NCBI GenBank assembly: GCA_937895345.1
Contig: CALAWP010000060.1
Span: forward strand, 42,411 to 106,410
Direction: 5' to 3'
Source of the DNA: an uncultured Paenibacillus sp.
GTDB lineage: Bacteria > Bacillota > Bacilli > Paenibacillales > Paenibacillaceae
Length of the DNA stretch: 64,000 bases
Part shown: piece after piece, positions 58,341-64,000 of the stretch
Layout: every line of letters begins with the position of its first letter
Position numbering within the stretch: the first letter of the stretch is position 1
Translations under genes and position numbers: made by a program
The notes under the pieces: model-generated
Seen by the model: only the letters and a program-made list of their open reading frames with translations
What the model was told of the DNA's origin: nothing
Databases searched by the model: none

Positions 58341-59501
58341 ATGACGAACACCCGCCAAGGCGCATTTTATACGGATCGGTACCGCAACGTATTTGCGGAA
58401 CACGGTTATTCCGCATCGGAGACGTCTGCCCGGCTACAAGCCGCCTGGGAAGCGATCTTCGAAGATGAGGAGACGAGGTTTTATTTTCCTGCAGGCGACG
58501 ATATGGGCTATATGCTGGATACGGGAAATCACGACGTGCGCACGGAAGGCATGTCGTACGGCATGATGATGGCCGTACAGCTCGGGCGGAAGGATATATT
58601 CGACCGGCTGTGGAAATGGAGCGTTACGCATATGTACATGACGGAAGGCGTGCATGCGGGATATTTTGCATGGTCATGCAACCCCGACGGCACCAAACGC
58701 GCTTACGGCCCCGCGCCGGACGGCGAAGAGTTTTATGCGATGGCGCTCCTGTTCGCTTCCCATCGCTGGGGCGATGGCGAGCCGCCGCTCGATTACGGCC
58801 GGCAGGCCCGCGATTTGCTGCGGACATGCATTCACAACGGAGAAGGCGGCGTCGGATTTCCGATGTGGAATCCGGACAATAAGCTGATTAAATTTATACC
58901 GGATTGCGAGTTTACCGATCCGTCGTATCATTTGCCTCACTTTTACGAGCTGTTCGCCCTTTGGGCTTATCCGGAGGATCGTCCGTTCTGGAAGGAAGCG
59001 GCGGAGGCGAGCAGGGCGTATTTGCAGCTTGCCTGCCACCCGCTGACCGGCCTTGCGCCGGAATATGCCTATTATGACGGAACGCCCAACAATGAGAAGG
59101 GCTACGGCCGCTTTTACAGCGATTCCTACAGAGTGGCCGCCAATCTCGGGTTGGACTGCGAGTGGTTCGGAGCGGACGAACGGGCATGCGGGGCGGCGGC
59201 GCGGATTCAGGCTTTTTTTGCCGGGAAGGATCCGAACGACTATCGGCGCTATACCGTCGACGGAGAGCCGTTCGAGGAGAAGTCGCTTCATCCCGTCGGG
59301 CTGCTGGCGGCCAACGCGGCGGCCTCGTTGGCTGCATCGGGCGAGAACGCCCGGGCGTGCGTCGAATTGCTGTGGAATACTCCACCGCGCACCGGCGACC
59401 GGCGTTATTACGACAATTGCCTTTATCTGTTTGCCCTGCTCGCCTTGAGCGGCAATTATCGGATCTGGAAGCCTGCGGCCGAGCCAGACCGGACGGCCTA
59501 A
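58341..59501 (+). CDS. GH8 reducing-end xylose-releasing exo-oligoxylanase (Rex)
   Basis: 386 aa (388 if started at ATG 58335). Cytoplasmic-looking, no signal peptide. It closely resembles Bacillus halodurans Rex (EC 3.2.1.156), which removes xylose from the reducing end of xylo-oligosaccharides: GAFYTDRYRNVFAEHGYS, DTGNHDVRTEGMSYGMMMA (general acid Glu about residue 69, as Glu70 in Rex), HAGYFAWSCNPDGTK, and FYSDSYRVAANLG with the base Asp. AAAGGG at 58325-58330 suits ATG 58341. It lies between the sensor and the regulator genes, so its product is probably under their control. Confidence in GH8 Rex is high from recall of the family. Confidence 0.92.
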   Translation: MTNTRQGAFYTDRYRNVFAEHGYSASETSARLQAAWEAIFEDEETRFYFPAGDDMGYMLDTGNHDVRTEGMSYGMMMAVQLGRKDIFDRLWKWSVTHMYMTEGVHAGYFAWSCNPDGTKRAYGPAPDGEEFYAMALLFASHRWGDGEPPLDYGRQARDLLRTCIHNGEGGVGFPMWNPDNKLIKFIPDCEFTDPSYHLPHFYELFALWAYPEDRPFWKEAAEASRAYLQLACHPLTGLAPEYAYYDGTPNNEKGYGRFYSDSYRVAANLGLDCEWFGADERACGAAARIQAFFAGKDPNDYRRYTVDGEPFEEKSLHPVGLLAANAAASLAASGENARACVELLWNTPPRTGDRRYYDNCLYLFALLALSGNYRIWKPAAEPDRTA

Positions 59502-59548
59502 ACCGACTTTATCGAACGTCCGCTTAAGAAGGGAAGGGGTTGTGAGCC

Positions 59549-61135
59549 ATGCTTCGCTTGCTGCTTGTCGATGACGAGGTATACGTACGGGAAGGACTGA
59601 AATCGCTGATTGACTGGGAAGCTTGCGGATATGGGGCCATGGACGAAGCGGACAACGGAGAAGATGCGCTGGCCTTGATCGAGCGGGACAAACATGATGT
59701 CGTCATTACCGATATCCGGATGCCGGTGCTGGACGGCATTCAATTAATCCAGCAGGTTCACGACGGAGGCGGGCATCGGCCGGTGTTCATTATTTTGAGC
59801 GGACACGACGATTTCAAATATGCTCAGCAGGCCGTCCGGTACGGTGTTCACGATTATATGCTGAAGCCGATCGATCAGGACGAGCTTTCCGGCATTTTGA
59901 AGCGGCTGGCCGATAAGCTGGAGCAGGACAAACGGAACAGGAGCATCAGCGAGCAGCTGCTGTCGAGTTCTATGATGGAGTCGATCATTATGGGGACGGC
60001 TCCTCCGGCGTTTATTGCCGACTGGGAGGCGAAGCTAGGGATCACTCCCCGTTCTAAGCTGCATTATTGTTTTGTCGAGCTGAACGACAGACATCAATGG
60101 AGAGACGACCTGGCGCCCGTCGGCTTATCCGAACTGAAAGAAATGGTACAGAACGTCATGCAGCGGGAACGGAACGACGGCCGCTGCACGTATGTGCATG
60201 AGCACCGAAGCCGGCTCGGCTTGCTGGTATCCGAAGGCGATTTGAGACCGTACGGCGGCAAGCTGGACGCGTTCCTGCAAAAGCTGCAGCGGGAGCTGGC
60301 GTCCTTGCTCGGCGACAAGCCGTTTATGTATGCGGGCGAGCCGGTCCAAAGCCTGGAGCGGCTGGGCGAATCCTATAAGACAGCCAACGCTTCCTTGGCG
60401 TACAAATACGTAGAGGAAGACAGCCGGATCGTGCTTTATGAGCGGGTAAAGCTTATTAAACTGCAATACTTGGAAATGGATGACACGTATTATACGGAAT
60501 TGATGAACCATCTGGAGGAACAGAACGAGCCGGAGCTGCGCAGGCTGGTCGACCGGCTGTTTCGTTGCTTTCGGGAGAAGCGGTATGCGCCCGAAGCGGT
60601 CAAGACGAACATTCAGCGCTGCGTGCTCGGCGTCATTAAGACGATCAGAGGGATGGACGGAGACGAAAAATCGCTGCTGTCGCTCGAGCCGATCGTCGGC
60701 TGGTACGATTTGAATTTGTCGATGAAGGAATTGAAGCGGCTGTTTCTCCAATTCGTCATCGAAAGCTGCGCGACGATATCGGAGCTGCGGAAGGAATATA
60801 TTAAAGGCGATATCTACAAAATCAAGCAGTACATCGAATCCCATTTCAATCAAAACATCAGCTTAAAGAGCATAGCGGCCGAGTTTTTTATGAATCCCGT
60901 CTATTTGGGGCAGCTGTTCAAAAAAACGTACGGCGTTTATTTCAACGAATTTTTGCTGCAGCTCCGCGTAAACGAGGCGAAGAAGCTGCTGCGGCTGACG
61001 GACTTGCGCATTTATGAAATTGCGGAAAAGGTCGGATTCAGCAGTGCGGATTATTTTGTAACCCAATTCGAAAAGGCCGAGCGGATGAAACCGACCACTT
61101 ACCGGAAGCAGCTGCTCGATCCAAACGGAAAATAG
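59549..61135 (+). CDS. YesN-type response regulator, AraC family
   Basis: 528 aa. Receiver domain residues 1-120 with phospho-acceptor Asp55 in DVVITDIRMPVLDG; the N-terminal acidic pair is LLVDDE. A long middle region (about 150-400) has no motif I know, as in YesN relatives. C-terminal two-helix-turn-helix AraC domain (about 428-525): SLKSIAAEFFMNPVYLGQLFKK and IYEIAEKVGFSSADYFVTQFEKAERMKPTTYRK. ATG 59549 follows AAGGGAAGGGG. Together with the YesM-type kinase at 56464 it should control the enclosed rex gene and a linked transport system beyond this region. Confidence 0.92.
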   Translation: MLRLLLVDDEVYVREGLKSLIDWEACGYGAMDEADNGEDALALIERDKHDVVITDIRMPVLDGIQLIQQVHDGGGHRPVFIILSGHDDFKYAQQAVRYGVHDYMLKPIDQDELSGILKRLADKLEQDKRNRSISEQLLSSSMMESIIMGTAPPAFIADWEAKLGITPRSKLHYCFVELNDRHQWRDDLAPVGLSELKEMVQNVMQRERNDGRCTYVHEHRSRLGLLVSEGDLRPYGGKLDAFLQKLQRELASLLGDKPFMYAGEPVQSLERLGESYKTANASLAYKYVEEDSRIVLYERVKLIKLQYLEMDDTYYTELMNHLEEQNEPELRRLVDRLFRCFREKRYAPEAVKTNIQRCVLGVIKTIRGMDGDEKSLLSLEPIVGWYDLNLSMKELKRLFLQFVIESCATISELRKEYIKGDIYKIKQYIESHFNQNISLKSIAAEFFMNPVYLGQLFKKTYGVYFNEFLLQLRVNEAKKLLRLTDLRIYEIAEKVGFSSADYFVTQFEKAERMKPTTYRKQLLDPNGK

Positions 61136-61154
61136 AGCCGAAGGGCTCTATTTT
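61129..61154. terminator. Bidirectional terminator at the yesN-type gene stop
   Basis: AAAATAGAGCC (61129-61139) / GGCTCTATTTT (61144-61154), perfect 11 bp with a GAAG loop and A/T tracts on both sides; the left arm contains the TAG stop of the regulator gene. It also ends the minus-strand YolD unit. Confidence 0.9.
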
Positions 61155-61170
61155 CGTTATTTTCGCCGAA

Positions 61171-61401
61171 TCACCCGGCTGTATCGACGCCTTCTATGTC
61201 ATCCAATCGAAACCAGTCCCCGTTGACCGAAAAACGGCCGCTGCCGTAATCGATTCGGTCTACCATACCAATCACGCGCAGCTGTTCCCAGGGATCGTGC
61301 AGACGGACTTCGATCATGATCCTGTCGTTTAACGACTCCGCCAGCTGCCGGCCGATCAGCTCCGGCTCCCGGTTATGATTGCCCTTCAGCCTATTAGGCA
61401 T
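61171..61401 (-). CDS. YolD-like protein
   Basis: 76 aa from ATG 61401 on the minus strand, seven bases after GGAGGAGGTG. Family pattern: LNDRIMIEVRLHDPWEQLRVIGMVDRIDY and RFSVNGDWFRLDDIEGVD. YolD-like genes often sit next to Y-family DNA polymerases and are SOS-regulated in Bacilli; their biochemical role is unknown. It overlaps the end of the upstream gene by eight bases, so it is co-translated. Confidence 0.82.
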   Translation of the reverse strand: MPNRLKGNHNREPELIGRQLAESLNDRIMIEVRLHDPWEQLRVIGMVDRIDYGSGRFSVNGDWFRLDDIEGVDTAG

Positions 61402-61585
61402 GACGCCGCACCTCCTCCGCATCTACAACGCGATTGATGTCAAAGATGCGCGGCGCCCGAGCGGTAAAGCAATAGGCCTTCAACCGGCCTTCCTTTACCG
61501 TCAGCACCTTCACATCCCGAATGCTGACCCGATTGTTGCGATCGATGTATATGAGTTGAACGACCTTGCCGATGTACCGTTTCAT
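61394..61585 (-). CDS. Small WYL-like protein, first gene of the SOS-type unit
   Basis: 63 aa from ATG 61585, five bases after GGGGTGAT. The pattern VVQLIYIDRNNRVSIRDVKVLTVKEGRLKAYCFTARAPRIFDINRV resembles the small beta-barrel of WYL domains, which bind ligands or nucleic acid in regulators of DNA stress and phage defence. It lacks any other domain. Partner of the YolD-like gene. Homology is by eye only. Confidence 0.65.
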   Translation of the reverse strand: MKRYIGKVVQLIYIDRNNRVSIRDVKVLTVKEGRLKAYCFTARAPRIFDINRVVDAEEVRRHA

Positions 61586-61599
61586 GCTGATCACCCCAT

Positions 61600-61645
61600 A
61601 GAACGTTTGTTCTTATTTTATACCAAACATCCGTTCGATATTCAA
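61600..61645 (-). promoter_or_regulatory. SigA promoter with two LexA (SOS) boxes
   Basis: On the minus strand: -35 TTGAAT (plus 61640-61645), 17-base spacer, -10 TATAAA (plus 61617-61622). One LexA box, CGAACGGATGTTTG on the minus strand (plus 61624-61637), lies in the spacer and fits CGAACRNRYGTTYG throughout. A second, AGAACAAACGTTCT (plus 61600-61613), lies at the likely start point and keeps the GAAC-N4-GTTC core. Two boxes over the promoter predict tight LexA repression and DNA-damage induction of the WYL-like and YolD-like genes. Confidence 0.8.
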
Positions 61646-61688
61646 GGCATAAAAAATTCCGGCCGCTGCCGGATTTGATCCCAGTTAC

Positions 61689-61716
61689 AAAAAAAGAGCA
61701 CTGAAATTGCCAGTGC
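61689..61716 (-). terminator. Intrinsic terminator of the minus-strand membrane protein gene
   Basis: On the minus strand GCACTG (plus 61711-61716) / CAGTGC (plus 61698-61703) with loop and then TC and seven T residues (plus A-run 61689-61695). Confidence 0.75.
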
Positions 61717-61759
61717 ACTATCCTATCCATCTTCGAGAACATATAAGGTTTATATAGCA

Positions 61760-62077
61760 TTACTGCGAATTTTTTCTGTAAAATTGATGGTCCCTTAATA
61801 TTGGAATTAGATTTAGCAGCGCCACAATCAAAAATACACTTTCAAGTGAATTTATGACTTCAATCCAAAAGGTATACCTGTCTCTGTTAGCCTGAAAAAT
61901 TGCAGTACTAATACTCGGCATTAAAAGCTGAATGGCTATGCTATATAGTATACCTAGAGCAAATAAAACGACAGATACTTTTAGTTTGACGCTCAAATCT
62001 TTATCCAGTTTATTTAATTTTGATAAAGTGAAAATAAGTATTACGATTATCACAAGATTAAATATAATTGTAATCAT
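61760..62077 (-). CDS. Hypothetical small membrane protein
   Basis: 105 aa with three predicted membrane segments (residues 2-18, 30-52, 70-92). Composition is much more AT-rich than the core genes, suggesting acquisition. The upstream AGGGG is too far from the ATG to be a good ribosome binding site, so the start is uncertain. It has its own terminator at 61689. No family recognised. Confidence 0.5.
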   Translation of the reverse strand: MITIIFNLVIIVILIFTLSKLNKLDKDLSVKLKVSVVLFALGILYSIAIQLLMPSISTAIFQANRDRYTFWIEVINSLESVFLIVALLNLIPILRDHQFYRKNSQ

Positions 62078-62111
62078 CTAGTTTATTAGCCCCTAACAGT
62101 TTAAGATAAAC

Positions 62112-62701
62112 CTAGTATACTTGTATGGAGCCCCATTTAGCCCCTCCTTCATCGACACCTGAATGAATATATCCGTAATATACATCGGCAGACGCCCTTA
62201 TGTATATGTTATTTCCATTGAAGGCTACTAAGGGGACATTTGAAAAGTTAATCGAAGTCGAACTTAAGTTAACATATTTTAAATCACTCGATAGTGTACA
62301 GCCATCTGATACAACTTGTTGCGAACGTAATAATTGATTAGTCAACGCATTATAAATTAATGCATCAACTTTATAATAGGCGTACGAGTTATCCGTAGTA
62401 CATGCTATCGTTGCATTAGCTGTAATTGAGTTGATTTTAATAGTAGCAGTCTGGTCCTGAATTGGAGCTATTTGAATGCCAGATAAAGTGGTGGCACTTC
62501 CTGTTAGGATTAGTGGAGCAACATAAACATATGCCCTATTATAATTTGCTGAGTGTGAATAAAAAGCATTCGAACCAAATCCAGTTGTAGATTCCCTGCC
62601 GTAGTTACCTGTGTTCCAAGTGCTGTTTATTGTTGATAAGGGTGTTACTCGATGATTATTTTTTTGCAGAGAATTATCCAATATAGCGCTATTCTATTCA
62701 T
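62112..62701 (-). pseudogene. Broken secreted-type protein gene with a T7-tract frameshift
   Basis: The long open part (62112-62681, up to 189 aa) is rich in Ser, Thr, Asn and Tyr and predicted beta-strand, ending ANATIACTT...YYGYIHSGVDEGGAKWGSIQVY; it looks like an extracellular or coat-type protein. It has no start with a ribosome binding site. A good ATG at 62701, after GGAGAACAAAT, starts in a different frame (MNRIALYWIILCKK) and joins it only if a one-base shift occurs in the seven-T run at 62659-62665. I therefore call it a frameshifted gene. It is coupled to the gene upstream. Confidence 0.55.
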
Positions 62702-63059
62702 ATTTGTTCTCCGGATAACGGGACATCAATAGCAATTCGGTTTGTTCTTCAAGTCTCTTTTTGGCAATTTCAATCAATATTGATAGTTACTCTTTTTGAT
62801 CTGAGTCGACTTCGTTATTATGTTTTTTGACCAAGTCTAAGTACTCCAAATCTTGTTCAATGTGTTGGTCCAGTAGATCTTTAAAATCTTCTTCATAATT
62901 AGCAACTAATACGGGCTCTCTCAATATTACATCAGAGAGATCCACAGAAATAACATTTTCATCATCCGACTGTTGCTCCGCAACACTTAAATTTTGTGCA
63001 GATGCATTGACTGAAAACTACAATAACAAGCCGAGAACAGAGGCCATTACTTTCTTCAC
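62694..63059 (-). pseudogene. Secreted small protein gene with two in-frame stops
   Basis: From GTG 63059 (behind GAGGAGG) the frame reads MKKVMASVLGLLL, then TAG (plus 63018-63020), then FSVNASAQNLSVAEQQSDDE, which is a signal peptide and cleavage region with a nonsense codon. It continues to TAA at 62787-62789 and again in the same frame through a helical end (LIEIAKKRLEEQTELLLMSRYPENKYE) to TAG at 62694-62696. The mature part is acidic. Its last codons overlap the ATG of the next gene. The signal is lost unless the TAG is suppressed. Confidence 0.6.
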
Positions 63060-63600
63060 CTAGATTCCTCCTCGAAAATTGGTCGTTTTTTCTTGCAGTT
63101 AGAACTTAACATAAATACATTTTTCATTCAACTAATTATTTTTATTTGGGATATTTCCCATAAATTTGATTCCAGAGGCCCGTGTTTTTATGCCTTATTT
63201 CGACAAAATTCAACTTTATTATTTTTTTGATAAGTGTTTGATTTGTGAGAATGTAAGAGAGATTTAATACAAAAGTAGAATAAATTATCACTGAAGCCGG
63301 TTGGCTCGGGTTAACTTTGACTTGTCATGTCTCTTTAAGAAACGGCTGTAGTTGCACCAATTGCTTCTACAGCGTGCCAGTCTTTTATGTGAATGCAGTT
63401 ATTTATTTCTCTCTTCACTTTCGGATCTTCCACTTCACGAACCATTTGTACAACCAAATCCTAAGGGAGAATGTCTTAGCTAATTACCCGGATTGTTAAC
63501 CGTTCCCCTGACTCCATCGTGGCATTTTGTTACACCCGACATTGGAGTGCTACGATAAAAATGCAGTCGAAAAATACCCTCGTATGAAATAAAATGAAAG
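63060..63600. other. AT-rich gap with no supported gene
   Basis: Roughly 540 bp of low GC between the broken secreted-protein genes and the IS3-type element. A 60-codon open frame at 63317 has odd composition and no ribosome binding site. The stretch 63509-63560 has an inverted repeat ATCGTGGCA (63516-63524) / TGCTACGAT (63548-63556, one mismatch) that may mark the left end of the insertion sequence. Confidence 0.6.
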
Positions 63601-63621
63601 CTGACGAGGGGACGGGAGACA

Positions 63622-63912
63622 ATGAATCGATACGACAAAGCATTCAAAAAAGAAGCAGTAAGATTGAGTGATGAGATTGGACCAAAGAAAGCCGCCGAGC
63701 AGTTAGGCGTATCCTACTATACGTTGCAGGATTGGAGAAAGCAAAGAGCCCTGCACGGCGACGGAGCGCATATCGGGAGCGGACGCGCTTATGCATCTGC
63801 CGATAAGACTGCGCGTGAAATCGAATTAGAAAGAGAAATAGGCGAGTTGCGCCGCGCGAATGAAATTCTCAAGGACGCACTCGGTTTTTTCGCAAAAGAC
63901 CGGAAGCGGTAA
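63622..63912 (+). CDS. IS3-family transposase OrfA
   Basis: 96 aa with a helix-turn-helix (KKAAEQLGVSYYTLQDWRKQ, about residues 23-42) and a C-terminal leucine-zipper-like coiled coil (ELEREIGELRRANEILKDAL). ATG 63622 follows GGGAG. It binds the terminal inverted repeats; OrfAB is made by a -1 frameshift at AAAAG (63894-63898) near its end. Family standard length is about 90-100 aa. Confidence 0.92.
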   Translation: MNRYDKAFKKEAVRLSDEIGPKKAAEQLGVSYYTLQDWRKQRALHGDGAHIGSGRAYASADKTAREIELEREIGELRRANEILKDALGFFAKDRKR

Positions 63913-64000
63913 AGGCATGCCAGCTCTATACGTACATCCGTGAACGACGGGATCGATGGACCGTCAAGGAGATGTGCGAGGTACTTGCTGTCAGCGAATC
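63897..64000 (+). CDS. IS3-family transposase OrfB, N-terminal part, cut by the window end
   Basis: After the A-AAA-G slippery sequence the -1 frame stays open to the window end and reads RPEAVKACQLYTYIRERRD, then TVKEMCEVLAVSES, the typical OrfB N-terminus before the DDE integrase core. The catalytic domain is outside the window. Expressed as an OrfAB fusion by programmed frameshifting. Confidence 0.8.

Larger units (their letters stand above)
63509..64000 (+). mobile_element. IS3-family insertion sequence, left part; right end outside the window
   Basis: Contains orfA and the start of orfB in the IS3 arrangement. The left end is not certain; it lies somewhere between about 63500 and 63600. 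The right end cannot be seen. Confidence 0.7.

Noticed and set aside
63317..63499. 60-codon frame in the AT-rich gap before the IS
   Set aside because: Odd Cys/Phe/Tyr-rich sequence with no ribosome binding site; probably chance.

Overview
The window is a contiguous piece of chromosome from a GC-rich, endospore-forming Firmicute. The best fit is Paenibacillaceae (Paenibacillus or Cohnella type). The evidence is the gene order pbpB-spoVD-mur-ftsAZ-spoIIGA-sigE-sigG-ylm-divIVA-ileS-lspA-pyr, strong AAGGAGG ribosome binding sites with frequent TTG/GTG starts, MurE with the meso-DAP motif DNPR together with DapL, and a PyrR attenuator and an Ile T-box. Names are assigned from motifs, lengths and synteny read by eye; no database search was run.

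Layout. 1-13698: division and cell wall (dcw) cluster (pbpB cut by the window edge, spoVD, murE, murF, mraY, murD, spoVE, murB, murA, divIB); murG is not in its usual place. 13699-19320: ftsA and ftsZ behind a strong SigH-type promoter, then the sporulation sigma genes spoIIGA-sigE and sigG; the sigG ribosome binding site sits in a hairpin. 19448-23483: ylmC, pgeF/ylmD, ylmE, sepF, ylmG, ylmH, divIVA. 23537-31292: Ile T-box and a long-type IleRS, a DUF5665-like protein, a YteA/YlyA-type zinc protein on the minus strand, lspA, rluD and dapL. 31396-40495: PyrR-attenuated pyrimidine operon (pyrR, pyrB, pyrC, carA, carB, pyrF, pyrE) without pyrP, pyrK or pyrD. 40669-42390: a chemoreceptor.

42613-49796 is the most unusual intact block: ATPase, lipoprotein adaptor, 963-aa double FtsX permease, a second ATPase with an AbrB-like tail, and a sugar-type substrate-binding lipoprotein, all tightly packed. 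49863-53047: a YjcG-type 2'-5' RNA ligase-like gene, three tRNA genes (fMet, probable Ile2, Leu) and a 2-kb decayed integrative element inserted at the tRNA-Leu 3' end, bounded by 55-bp repeats, with a doubly frameshifted integrase. 53403-61135: tandem-domain acetyltransferase, ung, an SLH-domain protein, and a YesM sensor / GH8 Rex xylanase / YesN regulator module. 61171-61645: a two-gene minus-strand operon with two LexA boxes in its promoter (predicted SOS unit). 61680-64000 is AT-rich and looks acquired: a small membrane protein, two broken secreted-protein genes and the start of an IS3-family element cut by the window end.

Together the core genes make and place the division septum and spore cortex peptidoglycan (DapL provides meso-DAP, Mur enzymes build the precursor, MraY makes lipid I, SpoVE/SpoVD and PbpB polymerise and crosslink, FtsA/FtsZ/SepF/DivIVA organise) and feed directly into the mother-cell (SigE) and forespore (SigG) programmes.
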